From CAZSLI01 sp964607705 (lineage in GTDB: Bacteria > Actinomycetota > Coriobacteriia > Anaerosomatales > PHET01): DNA of 25,635 nt. Both the position numbers and the translations under genes were made by a program. Position 1 is the first letter of the stretch; each line of letters opens with the position of its first letter. This document shows positions 16,045 through 24,175 of this stretch, one piece after another. Where the stretch lies: assembly GCA_964607705.1 (NCBI GenBank), contig CAZSLI010000025.1, forward strand, positions 1 to 25,635, in the 5' to 3' direction. The notes beneath the pieces were generated by a model. The model did not search any database. It was not told the DNA's origin and saw only the letters and a program-made list of their open reading frames with translations.

Positions 16045-17208
16045 CTACGCGGTCAGCGCGCCGTCGTCCTCGGCGTTGCAGTACACCGTGCGCGCGTGCT
16101 CCTCGTCGATGCTCACGCCACAGGCGCTCAGCACTTCGGGGTCGCGGGGGCGGCGGCGGACGACGAGCGGAGGCATGAAGTCGCCGCCGAGGCTGCGCTC
16201 CACACCGATCGCTTCCGACAGTCGGGCGGTGGGCCGAGGACCGTGCTCCAGGTTGTTGAGCATCTCGGCGACGAGGCCGATGCCGAACAACTGGACGCCG
16301 GACAACACGGCGATCGTCGCCGCAGCGAAGCCGACCATGCTGAAGCCGGCGCCTGTGATGAGCCCCCACACGAGGCCCGCAAGGAACACGAAGGTGCCCA
16401 GGGCGGCGATGCCCAGCCCGATGCCGCCGAAGAGGTGCAGCGGACGCTCGAGGTAGCCGGACAAGAACACGACGGTCAGGTAGTCGAGCCCGCCGCGCAG
16501 ATAGCGCTCCATGCCGTACTTCGACGTGCCGGACTCGCGGGGACGGCTCTCCACCTCGACCTCGGCGACCGTGAATCCTCGGAGGGCGAGGATCACCATG
16601 AAGAAGCGGTGCAGCTCCCCGTAGCCGAATCGGATCAGCTCCTGCGATGCCTGGTAGCGGAACGCCTTCAGGCCCGCATTCATGTCGTGGAGCTGGACGC
16701 CGGTGGCTCGGCGCAGGAAGCCGTTGAACATCCTGGAGGCGAACTTGCGCTCGAATCCGTCGGTGCGGACCGTCTTGCGCGCCGTCACCGCGTCGAATCC
16801 CTCGTAAACCTTGTCGATGATGCGCAGAACGTCCTCGGGTTCGTACTGGAGGTCGGCGTCGCACATGACGACTACCTCGCCACGCGCGTACGCGAAACCG
16901 TTGGCAAGCGCGCTCGCCTTGCCAGAATTGCCGCGGTGACGCAGCCCGCGGACGTTGGGCATGGTCGCCGCCAACCGACGGATCTCGTCCCACGTGCCAT
17001 CGGTCGAGCCGTCGTCGACGAAGAGCAGCTCGTACTCGAGCGCCGTCGTGTCCATCGTCTGCGACAGCTCCTGGGCGCTGCCCGCAACCGTGCCGCGCTC
17101 GTTGAACGCAGGGAGCACGATGGACACGTCGATCGAGCGTTCCCCCGCTGTGATGGGAACCGCCTCGATGGCTGTCGTGGCGACGATCGCCGGTCTTCCC
17201 TGCGTCAT
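16045..17208 (-). CDS. GT2 glycosyltransferase, polyprenol-phosphate sugar synthase-like
   Basis: The 387-residue protein has an N-terminal GT-A domain (about residues 26-250) with DVSIVLPAFNERGTV, FVDDGSTDGT and the metal-binding Asp117-Ala-Asp119. SRPRESGTSKYG follows near the end of the domain. Two C-terminal membrane helices lie at about 257-279 and 290-317. This is the DPM1/GtrB/ArnC layout, so it probably transfers a sugar from a nucleotide donor to polyprenyl phosphate on the cytoplasmic face, making a lipid-linked donor. GT39-type enzymes such as the one at 22356-23972 use exactly such donors. The ATG has GAAGGA 6 nt upstream and lies 15 nt after the stop of the GH26 lipoprotein gene, so they form an operon. 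The sugar is not determinable. It converges with hutG. Confidence 0.85.
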   Translation of the reverse strand: MTQGRPAIVATTAIEAVPITAGERSIDVSIVLPAFNERGTVAGSAQELSQTMDTTALEYELLFVDDGSTDGTWDEIRRLAATMPNVRGLRHRGNSGKASALANGFAYARGEVVVMCDADLQYEPEDVLRIIDKVYEGFDAVTARKTVRTDGFERKFASRMFNGFLRRATGVQLHDMNAGLKAFRYQASQELIRFGYGELHRFFMVILALRGFTVAEVEVESRPRESGTSKYGMERYLRGGLDYLTVVFLSGYLERPLHLFGGIGLGIAALGTFVFLAGLVWGLITGAGFSMVGFAAATIAVLSGVQLFGIGLVAEMLNNLEHGPRPTARLSEAIGVERSLGGDFMPPLVVRRRPRDPEVLSACGVSIDEEHARTVYCNAEDDGALTA

Positions 17209-17223
17209 ACGAGATCCTTCACG

Positions 17224-18456
17224 TCAGTAGAGTGGCTGGATCGCCATCAGGCGCCGCCATTCGTAGGGGTGCAAGTTTCCTGCCCATGCGGACAGCTCGG
17301 GTGGAATGGAGCCGCGATAGTAGTCCGACGCGACCGCAGCACGATAGGCGTTTTGCGCGCGAGCACTGGTGGTGATACGCCAGTCCTGAGTGGTGCGGGC
17401 GTCCTGTTCGCGCGCGTTGTAGTACACGATCGCCTTGATCCGCTTGTCCGCGCTCATCTCCTTGAACGCGTCGGTGATCCAGGCGCCCTTGTTGCCGCCC
17501 TGCTCGACGCAGCCGAACTCGGCGACGCAGATCGGTTTGGAAAGGGTGGCGAGGTAGGCGAGCGGCTCATCGTACCAGTGGCCAAACGACTCCCACGCCG
17601 AGTACGCCGAGGTCGTGCCGAAGTTGAAGCCGCTGATACCCGTCCAGTCGACGTAGCGGTCCCCGGGGTAGTACGCGGCGTGGCGGTTCTTCGGCGTGCT
17701 CGGAACGCTTTCGTGGTTGATGCTCCACACCCACGTGACGTTGGTCGCGCCCTCGGCTTCGAAGATGTCGTGGATGTGCTTCCAGGCGCGCACGTACTCG
17801 GCGGGCGTGTTGCCGTTCACGGTGCCGCACCACGGGTACCAGTTGCCGTTCATCTCGTGCATCGGCCTGAGCATCACCGGCCCGCCCAAGTCCCTGAGCT
17901 GGACGGCCCACGACCGGATGTACGGGTCGTAGCGGCCGTCGATTATGCGCTGGAGCCGGTAGCGAGGCTGTTTGTCCGGCCTCGCAAGACTATGGGCGTC
18001 GACCCCGGGGTCCCAGGGCTCCCACGTGATCATCGGCACCTTGCCGGCGCGCCACACCTCGACCATCGTGCCCGAGTCGACGCGGCTGCGATTGCCGGTC
18101 TGCCACGGCTGGTACCACATGACGATGGAGACGGGCTTTCCCGAATCCAGCTCGAAGCGCCTGACCGCACTCATCTCGAACGGCGCGGGTGGAGCATGCA
18201 CGCCGAGATACGCGCCTGAGTCGGGCGGCGCGATCTTCTCGGCAGGGGGAGTGGGCGTCAGCTCGATGGTCGGAGTGGGGGAGGTGCTCGGGCGACCCGA
18301 CGCCGGCGAACCCTCAGGCACGGGCTGCGGCTGCGCACAACCGCTCAGTCCCAGGGCGCCGAGTACGAGGACCGCAGCCGCCACGCCCGCGAACGCGCGC
18401 CTACAGGCGACGCCTGCGCGGGGACACGCTGTGGACGGTCGCACCTTGCGGCTCAA
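17224..18456 (-). CDS. GH26 family glycoside hydrolase lipoprotein
   Basis: The 410-residue product is exported and lipid-anchored. A hydrophobic signal peptide ends in the lipobox LGLSGC, followed by a Pro/Ser/Thr-rich linker. The catalytic domain spans about residues 80-390. The acid/base motif is RPMHEMNGNWYPW with Glu201 and the nucleophile motif is VAEFGC with Glu313, the pattern of GH26 enzymes (mainly endo-beta-1,4-mannanases, with some lichenases and xylanases). It likely acts outside the membrane on a beta-linked glycan. Given its neighbours, that could be a self-made glycan rather than food. The TTG start has GGAG 8 nt upstream. It shares many motifs with the GH26 protein at 24176-25420, so the two are paralogues. 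It is first in an operon with the GT2 gene. Confidence 0.88.
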   Translation of the reverse strand: MSRKVRPSTACPRAGVACRRAFAGVAAAVLVLGALGLSGCAQPQPVPEGSPASGRPSTSPTPTIELTPTPPAEKIAPPDSGAYLGVHAPPAPFEMSAVRRFELDSGKPVSIVMWYQPWQTGNRSRVDSGTMVEVWRAGKVPMITWEPWDPGVDAHSLARPDKQPRYRLQRIIDGRYDPYIRSWAVQLRDLGGPVMLRPMHEMNGNWYPWCGTVNGNTPAEYVRAWKHIHDIFEAEGATNVTWVWSINHESVPSTPKNRHAAYYPGDRYVDWTGISGFNFGTTSAYSAWESFGHWYDEPLAYLATLSKPICVAEFGCVEQGGNKGAWITDAFKEMSADKRIKAIVYYNAREQDARTTQDWRITTSARAQNAYRAAVASDYYRGSIPPELSAWAGNLHPYEWRRLMAIQPLY

Positions 18457-18502
18457 CGAATGACTCCGTCCGATGGACTATCGGCTTGGCGTTGTCCCAC
18501 CC

Positions 18503-18508
18503 ATTCTA
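18503..18508 (-). promoter_or_regulatory. Possible -10 element of the GH26 lipoprotein/GT2 operon
   Basis: The minus strand reads TAGAAT here, with CTGATG 18 nt further upstream as a poor -35. It lies about 47 nt before the TTG start, in the 113-bp gap shared with the divergent flippase gene. The call is tentative. Confidence 0.3.
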
Positions 18509-18569
18509 CCTGCGACCACGCCGGGGCATCAGCGCACGCGTTGCGCGCCCATCGTGCGATGATGACCCC

Positions 18570-20063
18570 ATGGGTGAGCAGTCGGTGGGATCTCACAGAA
18601 GCAGCGCCGGACGAGGCTACGTCCTGGGACTTGCGAGCCAGGGCTGGCACCTGCTCACGGCATTCGCCCTCTACGCCTTCTTGGCTCGCCTCTTCGGGCC
18701 CCAGAAGTTCGGCGACTGGCGGCTCGCGCTCTCGGTGCTGGCGTGGTTCGAGATCGTGATCACCTCGGGCATCGCCAAGTCGCTGGTCAAGTCGATCGCC
18801 GAGAACCCGGCCGACGCCCCTCGCCTGACCCGCTCTGCGTACGTGGGGCAGTTCGCCGTCGCGTGCATGGTGTTCCTGCTGATGATCGCGACCGCCGATC
18901 CGGTGGCCGTCGCGCTCGGCTCGCCCTCACTCGCGCCGCTCCTTCGCCTCGCGGCAGTCGACATCCCGCTGTTCGCACTGCTGGTGATCGCCTCCGCGCA
19001 CCTGCTCGGCATCCAGCGGTTCGAGCGCCAGGCCGTGGGGTGGCTCGTGTACGCCACCTCCAAGGCGCTGCTCGTGGGCCTACTGGCAGCCGGCGCGCTG
19101 CCGGTCCAAGGAGCGCTCATCGGCAACGCGCTGTCGTCGGTCGTCGGACTCGCGGCGCTCGCAGTGCGGCTACCTCGGGTGGACGGCGGCCTCGAGCTAT
19201 CCAGACGCACCGCGATCGCGCTGGCGCTCGCGGCGGTGCCGTTCCTGTCGCTGGCGCTGCTGGCGGGTCTGAACATGTCGTCGGACCTGTGGATCGTCGG
19301 CTCGCTGTTCAGCGGCACCTCCGACGTCGGCCTTTACGCGGCAGCGACCATCCTTGCCGAGGTGCCGGTCTTCTTGTTCGTCGGGCTGAACCGGGTTGTC
19401 CTTCCGGAGGTCGCCCGAGCCCACGCGCGGGGCGATATCGCCGATCGTGATCAGAGCGCCCTGCTGGGCATCCGGCTTGCGATCATCGTCTCGGTCATGG
19501 GCGTCGCGGTGGCCGTGTTCGGCGGCAGGCAGCTGCTGGAGGCCGTCTTCTCGGCACCGTACGCTGAGGTGGCGGTCCCGCTGGCCTGGCTCATGGTTGC
19601 GGCGCTCGGCCGCACGGTGATGTCGACGGCGTGCGAGGTGCTCGCCGCCTGCGACCGTATGCGCTTCTCGATCTGGGCGATGGTGCTGACCGGCGTGGCG
19701 CAGGTGGGCGCCGTCGTCGCCCTAGCGACCGGCTTCGGACTTGTAGGCGCCGCGATGGGGGCCGCGCTCGCAAGCATCCTGGGCGCCGGCGTGACCGTCT
19801 TCGCGCTGCGGGACTCCGTAGCGGGGCGCCCCGTGAAGACGCTGCTGAAGAGTGCGGGAGCCGCCGCGCTCGCCGCTGCACCCCTCGCTCTGGTGCACGG
19901 GAGTGGCGTCGCCACGGTCGCGGTGCTGCTGCTCAGCTCCTTGGCTTACGCTGTGCTACTCGTCGTTGTGCGAGAGGTCGGCAACGACGATCTCGAAACC
20001 CTGCGCTCGACGCGCTCGGATTGCGCTACGCTGACCATCGAATCGGAGACCACCCGCCTGTGA
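18570..20063 (+). CDS. Polysaccharide flippase-like membrane protein (MVF/Wzx type)
   Basis: The 497-residue protein is hydrophobic throughout, with about 12-14 predicted membrane helices. It has the opening GYVLGLASQGWHLLTAFALY typical of the O-antigen or teichoic acid flippase family, and LARLFGPQKFGDWRLALSV near residue 36. Such proteins move lipid-linked glycans across the cytoplasmic membrane. I chose the ATG at 18570 because it begins just before the first helix. Its ribosome binding site is poor, so the transcript might be nearly leaderless. The longer reading frame upstream overlaps the divergent GH26 gene and is not credible. The stop overlaps the next gene's GTG (GTGA), so flippase and deacetylase are co-translated. 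Confidence 0.86.
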   Translation: MGEQSVGSHRSSAGRGYVLGLASQGWHLLTAFALYAFLARLFGPQKFGDWRLALSVLAWFEIVITSGIAKSLVKSIAENPADAPRLTRSAYVGQFAVACMVFLLMIATADPVAVALGSPSLAPLLRLAAVDIPLFALLVIASAHLLGIQRFERQAVGWLVYATSKALLVGLLAAGALPVQGALIGNALSSVVGLAALAVRLPRVDGGLELSRRTAIALALAAVPFLSLALLAGLNMSSDLWIVGSLFSGTSDVGLYAAATILAEVPVFLFVGLNRVVLPEVARAHARGDIADRDQSALLGIRLAIIVSVMGVAVAVFGGRQLLEAVFSAPYAEVAVPLAWLMVAALGRTVMSTACEVLAACDRMRFSIWAMVLTGVAQVGAVVALATGFGLVGAAMGAALASILGAGVTVFALRDSVAGRPVKTLLKSAGAAALAAAPLALVHGSGVATVAVLLLSSLAYAVLLVVVREVGNDDLETLRSTRSDCATLTIESETTRL

Positions 20064-20899
20064 GCCCCACAACCAAGCGCCTGCTCGTGAACGCCGACGA
20101 CTTCGGTTGGTCGAGAAGCGTCAACGCCGGCATCGTCGAAGCCCACGCTGACGGGGTCGTGACCAGCACGAGTGTGCTGGCCGCCGGCAGCGCGTTCGAC
20201 CACGCGGTCGAGTCGCTCGCGGCCGCGCCGGACCTGAGCGTAGGGGTCCACCTCAACATCTACCGCGGGGCGCCGGTCCTTCCCGCCGATCGAGTGGACA
20301 CGCTGCTCGGCGAGGACGGGTCTTTCCCGGGCGACTGGCACGTCACGGTCCGAAAGCTCGCGACCGGGGCGATCGACATCGATCAGGTCGAAGCGGAGTT
20401 CTCGGCAGCGGTGGAGCGCGTCATCGAGGCCGGCATCAAGCCTCAGCATCTCGACAGCGAGAAGCACTTGCACCACTGGCCGTCGGTGTTCGACGCCGCG
20501 TGCCGCGTCGCCACCCGCTACGGCATCCCCCGGGTCCGCATTGTGCGCGAGCCCGCGTCGCTGAGCGCCATCCCGATGGGTCTCTCGGCGCTCGGTCGGC
20601 GAAACGTCCGGGTCGCACGCTCCTTCGGGCTCTCGTTCGCTGACGCGACCGTGGGAGTGACCAGCGCTCCCTGCTCGACCGACGACCTGCGACGGATCCT
20701 CGGCACCATGCCTAGGGGCGCGACCGACATCGAGTTCGTCTGCCACCCCGGCCGCATCGACGCCGAGTTCATGCAGCTGCAGCGCACCATCTCGAACCGC
20801 CTGGTGGAGTCGCGCGAACAGGAGTTGGCGACACTCACCAGCGCCGAGGCGCGCGGCCTCATCGCCGCAGCAGGCTGCGAGCTCTGCTCGGCGTTCTAG
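20060..20899 (+). CDS. ChbG/YdjC/HpnK-family carbohydrate deacetylase
   Basis: The 279-residue protein has the family's metal and catalytic motifs: NADDFG (residues 11-16, Asp13 and Asp14), GVHLN with His64, and HLDSEKHLHHWP with His130, Asp132 and His136. A late FVCHPG motif also fits. Characterised relatives remove N-acetyl groups from chitooligosaccharides or act on hopanoid glycosamine. No signal peptide is visible, so it is probably cytoplasmic. Coupling to the flippase (4-nt GTGA overlap) suggests it deacetylates a lipid-linked or soluble amino-sugar intermediate before export; this is inference. The GTG start has GGAG about 11 nt upstream. The stop shares the tetranucleotide CTAG with the stop of the convergent synthase gene. 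Confidence 0.87.
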   Translation: MSPTTKRLLVNADDFGWSRSVNAGIVEAHADGVVTSTSVLAAGSAFDHAVESLAAAPDLSVGVHLNIYRGAPVLPADRVDTLLGEDGSFPGDWHVTVRKLATGAIDIDQVEAEFSAAVERVIEAGIKPQHLDSEKHLHHWPSVFDAACRVATRYGIPRVRIVREPASLSAIPMGLSALGRRNVRVARSFGLSFADATVGVTSAPCSTDDLRRILGTMPRGATDIEFVCHPGRIDAEFMQLQRTISNRLVESREQELATLTSAEARGLIAAAGCELCSAF

Positions 20900-22359
20900 G
20901 GCGTCTTCGGACGCAGCGTCAGGCGAACGAAGCCGCTGAGGATCACCAAGTGGGCGACTACCCACGCCACGTTGTTCACGACCGAGGGTCCCCAACCGCG
21001 CGTCGCTACACTGTAGACCGCGCTCGCGATCAGCACGAGCATGGTGACCAGCTGCGGGATCACCGGCTTCAGAGACACGCGTCCGGCCTCCTTGGGGGTC
21101 ACCACGAAGCGGGCTTTGCCGCCGATGATCGTGTCGAACAGCGCCTTCAACTGCACCGGGAAGCTGGAAAGCGTGAACCAAAGCGCCGGGAAGCTCAGCT
21201 CGAGGTTCGTCGCATAGACGATGGTGATGAGCGCGGTTGCGATGTAGGGCACGAAGTGCGCGGGATATGCGTTGGGGACGTGGACCGGCCGCAGCCCGAA
21301 CACCAGATAGGAAACCGGCAGCACGAGGTACGCGAGGTATGAGATGCCCGTGAACCAGTAGACGAAGCCGAGCGAGTACTGGATTCCCTGAGGCACCGAC
21401 ATGCGCCGCGAGTACGGGAAGTGCCGAAACAGGATGTCGAGGCCGCCTCGGCCCCAGCGGTACTGCTGGTTGAAGTACGAGCCGACGTCGAGCGGGCCGA
21501 GTCCCTCGGCGAGGACACGCGACACGTAGATCGAGCGGTAGCCGCGCTTGAGAAGCAGCAGGGTCGTGCGCAGATCCTCGGTGATCGAGTCCTCGGGCAT
21601 GCCGCCGATCTCCTCGATCGCCGAGCGGCGGAAGACCACGTTGGTGCCGCAGCAGAACACGGCGTCCATGCCGTTCTTGCCCCGCAGGATGGGGCCGTAG
21701 AAGAGCGCCTGCTGGTCGTGCGCTCCGGCCGAGACACGGTTCTCATCGCGGTTCCGGTAGACCTGCGGCGTCTGCACGAACCCGACACGTTCATCGGCGA
21801 AGGCGCCGAGCGTGGCCTCGAGGAACTCCTCGTGGGGCGCCTGGTCGGCATCGAAGATCGCGAAGAACTCCGCGCTCGTCTGCGCCAGGGCATGGTTCAC
21901 GTTGCCGGCCTTCGCGCCCCGGTGGTCGTCGCGCCGCAGGTAGCCCGCCGAGTGCCTCGCCGCCAGCTGCTCGACCTCGGGACTGTCACCGTCGTCGCAG
22001 ATCCAGACGTGAGCCCGGGGGTGGCGCACCCGCATCGCCGAGGAGACCGTGCGCTCGACCACATCGAGGGGTTCGCCGCGCACCGTGATGAAGAGGTCGA
22101 CTGCCTCGGCGGCCAGAGCAAGGTCGGGCGGCGTCGGCTCGCTCCATCGCTGGAACGAGATCGTGAGCCAGAAGCCGGCCGCTTGCGCGATGTTGAAGAT
22201 CTCGGCGGCGACGAGCACCCAATAGAGCCACACGGTGTCCGGCCGGGCGTCCACGAGGAGCCAGCGCAGGTAGATGAACGCCGTGACCAACGACACGCCG
22301 GCCAGAACGCGGCAGACGATGAGGTAGCGGCGGCGCCGTTCTGCCGCGATCTCTATCAC
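20896..22359 (-). CDS. Cellulose synthase-like processive GT2, no PilZ domain
   Basis: The 487-residue membrane glycosyltransferase resembles BcsA. Two N-terminal helices (about residues 12-36 and 41-66) precede a GT-A domain containing DDGDS, Asp170-Ala-Asp172 in FDADQAP, the TED motif in SITEDLR, and Gln298-x-x-Arg301-Trp302 in QQYRWGRGG. A C-terminal helix bundle follows. FVVTPK at 418-423 corresponds to the BcsA gating loop FxVTxK. These features indicate processive synthesis of a beta-linked polymer coupled to membrane translocation. The protein stops without a PilZ domain, so it should not be directly switched by c-di-GMP through PilZ. The GTG start overlaps the upstream GT39-like stop as GTGA, and the GGGGTG binding site lies within that gene. 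Polymer identity is unknown (glucan, mannan or amino-sugar). Confidence 0.9.
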   Translation of the reverse strand: MIEIAAERRRRYLIVCRVLAGVSLVTAFIYLRWLLVDARPDTVWLYWVLVAAEIFNIAQAAGFWLTISFQRWSEPTPPDLALAAEAVDLFITVRGEPLDVVERTVSSAMRVRHPRAHVWICDDGDSPEVEQLAARHSAGYLRRDDHRGAKAGNVNHALAQTSAEFFAIFDADQAPHEEFLEATLGAFADERVGFVQTPQVYRNRDENRVSAGAHDQQALFYGPILRGKNGMDAVFCCGTNVVFRRSAIEEIGGMPEDSITEDLRTTLLLLKRGYRSIYVSRVLAEGLGPLDVGSYFNQQYRWGRGGLDILFRHFPYSRRMSVPQGIQYSLGFVYWFTGISYLAYLVLPVSYLVFGLRPVHVPNAYPAHFVPYIATALITIVYATNLELSFPALWFTLSSFPVQLKALFDTIIGGKARFVVTPKEAGRVSLKPVIPQLVTMLVLIASAVYSVATRGWGPSVVNNVAWVVAHLVILSGFVRLTLRPKTP

Positions 22360-23972
22360 GGTGACACCCCGCCGCCCTGGAAGAAGTTGCTTTCGCGCTC
22401 GCCCTCGTAGAGGGTGACGCGGATCTTGTGGAGCCGATGGTCTTGTGTGGCACGGTAGCCCTCGGACAGTAGCCACTCGTCCGTGTGCTGCCGGTCCAGG
22501 GCGATCTGCGGCGTCTCTTGCCAGGTCGCGATGACCCACACGCGCGGAGCGAAGCCGACGATGCGGTCCAGGTCCTCGGCGAGCTGCGCGGGGCGGTTGC
22601 GCTCGCGGCCGAACCGGTTGAACTTCGGCAAAGGCTCAACCTGCGCGTAGACATCGGGCGGGAGGTAGTACTGCGGGACTGACGTGACGAAGTAGGGAAG
22701 GAGCAGGACCGCATCGCCGGGCCGGTAGCCGTCGGCGACGATGCCCATCGCTGCCCGGTTGTCCCATTTCACGACGCTGTCGGGGTTGTACGACTGGTCG
22801 GTCCAGGCGACCCCTGCGATCAGGAGCGCGATGGCCGCAACCGTGAACAGTGGGCCGCGGCGCATCTTGGACAGCCCTTTGGCAAGGACGATCACGAGCG
22901 GGGCTGAGACCGGCATGAAGTAGCGGACCTCGAGCACGATGGGCTGCCAGACGCCAAGCAGCGATATGGCCGCGACCCCGGTGGCGGCCGTCAGTAGCAG
23001 GAACCGCATGGCGGGAGGAGCCTTGCGCGCCAGGCCGCCAGCGATGAACGAGGCGGTGACCAGCAGAGGCCACGAAGCGACGATGCTGCGCATCACGCCT
23101 GAGGAGTGGAAGCCGAACAGCCACTCGGCGAGCACGAGCGCCTGCGAATCGAAGTGGAGCCCGACCCTCGGCGGCTCACCGCCGTAGTTGAAGGCGCCCG
23201 ACACGCCGCGGAGCAGCTCGGGGTGCTGAAACACGTACGGCAGCCACAGCGCGAGCGGGATCGCCGCCACGACGAGTGAGGCCAGCAGCGGTCCGAGGGT
23301 CGGCACGTCGGCGAACCACCTGAGCGGATTCCACGGGCTGCGGCTGCTGCCCGCGGCGCGAGCGGCCGCCCAGGCCTCGGGCACCTCGTACAGGAGGTAA
23401 TAGAAGAGGTGGCCGGCGAGCAGGAAGACGAAGAAGTACTGGGTCACGAGACCGGCGCCGACGGCGAGCGCATACAGCGCCCACCAGCGGAAGTGCCGCC
23501 CTCGGAGTGCCTTCCACAGCGCTCCCGTGGATGCCAGTGCGAAGACGAGCAGCATCGTGTACATGCGCGCCTCTTGCGAGTACCAGATGAAGTACGGCGA
23601 GAAGGCCAGGATGGCCGCCGAGAACAGCCCGGTGCGCCGGTCGAACAGCGACGCGCCGACCCAGTAGGCCAGCGGGATGGCGGCAAGCCCCCACAGGAGC
23701 GCATAGGAACGGACCGACACCTCGGAGCTGCCGAAGTAGGCGATCCAATAGTGGAGCAGCGTGTGGAACAGCGGCGGATGCACGTTGTGCGCCATCCACG
23801 CGAACATCTCCTGCAGCGACCACGAGGCCTGCCGAACCGAGGTCGCCTCGTCGAGCCAGAAGCTGCGGTTATTGAGCGAGATGACACGAAGCGCAGTACC
23901 CACGCCGAAGATGAGCAGGAGCCAGAACAGACTCCAGCCTCTCTTGAGAACCGGGGTGCGCTCCATCGCCAT
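22356..23972 (-). CDS. GT39/PMT-like polytopic glycosyltransferase
   Basis: The 538-residue protein has about 10-12 membrane helices. It shows the GT-C signature near the N-terminus: Asp41-Glu42 in FWLDEATSVRQA in the first external loop, then HPPLFHTLLHYW. SPYFIWYSQEARMY (about 124-137) is also typical of this group. A soluble domain of about 100 residues ends the protein. GT-C enzymes use polyprenyl-phosphate sugars outside the membrane to glycosylate lipids, proteins or glycans. The GT2 at 16045-17208 could supply the donor. The ATG at 23972 follows AAGGGGGCGAG; an ATG two codons later is also possible. It is first in a two-gene operon with the BcsA-like synthase and divergent from the secreted GH26 gene. 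Confidence 0.86.
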   Translation of the reverse strand: MAMERTPVLKRGWSLFWLLLIFGVGTALRVISLNNRSFWLDEATSVRQASWSLQEMFAWMAHNVHPPLFHTLLHYWIAYFGSSEVSVRSYALLWGLAAIPLAYWVGASLFDRRTGLFSAAILAFSPYFIWYSQEARMYTMLLVFALASTGALWKALRGRHFRWWALYALAVGAGLVTQYFFVFLLAGHLFYYLLYEVPEAWAAARAAGSSRSPWNPLRWFADVPTLGPLLASLVVAAIPLALWLPYVFQHPELLRGVSGAFNYGGEPPRVGLHFDSQALVLAEWLFGFHSSGVMRSIVASWPLLVTASFIAGGLARKAPPAMRFLLLTAATGVAAISLLGVWQPIVLEVRYFMPVSAPLVIVLAKGLSKMRRGPLFTVAAIALLIAGVAWTDQSYNPDSVVKWDNRAAMGIVADGYRPGDAVLLLPYFVTSVPQYYLPPDVYAQVEPLPKFNRFGRERNRPAQLAEDLDRIVGFAPRVWVIATWQETPQIALDRQHTDEWLLSEGYRATQDHRLHKIRVTLYEGERESNFFQGGGVSP

Positions 23973-24090
23973 CTCGCCCCCTTGCGTGAGTGGAAGTTGG
24001 GCCCAGGCCGCCCGAGAGGCCTGAGCGCCAGACGTTCAGCATACCGTGTGCGTGGTACATGTGAGGGGCAGCGCGGCAAGCGGATTGCTA

Positions 24091-24106
24091 AGTGATGGAA
24101 ATCACT
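24091..24106. promoter_or_regulatory. CRP/FNR-superfamily-like operator
   Basis: The 16-bp inverted repeat AGTGAT-GGAA-ATCACT contains GTGAT-N4-ATCAC, the core of CRP-type sites. It differs from the E. coli CRP half-site TGTGA only at the outermost base. It sits between the divergent GT39/synthase operon and the secreted GH26 gene, 70 nt from the GH26 start, so one regulator could control both sides. Confidence 0.5.
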
Positions 24107-24115
24107 AGGGCGCGC

Positions 24116-24144
24116 TTCAGCCAGCCCGCTGGCGCGCCGATACT
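24116..24144 (+). promoter_or_regulatory. Possible promoter of the secreted GH26 gene
   Basis: TTCAGC (24116-24121) and GATACT (24139-24144) are 17 nt apart and end 31 nt before the ATG. The -10 region also contains GCCGATAC (24136-24143), the same octamer as in the sigma-28-like promoter of the chemoreceptor, although the -35 does not match that sigma factor. Confidence 0.4.
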
Positions 24145-24175
24145 GGCTAGGTAGACCCCTTGGAGGCACTCGCTC

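Noticed and set aside
15895..18219. 774-codon open frame on the plus strand across the hutG end, GT2 and GH26 genes
   Set aside because: It overlaps three well-supported genes, two of them antisense, and has no recognisable motif.
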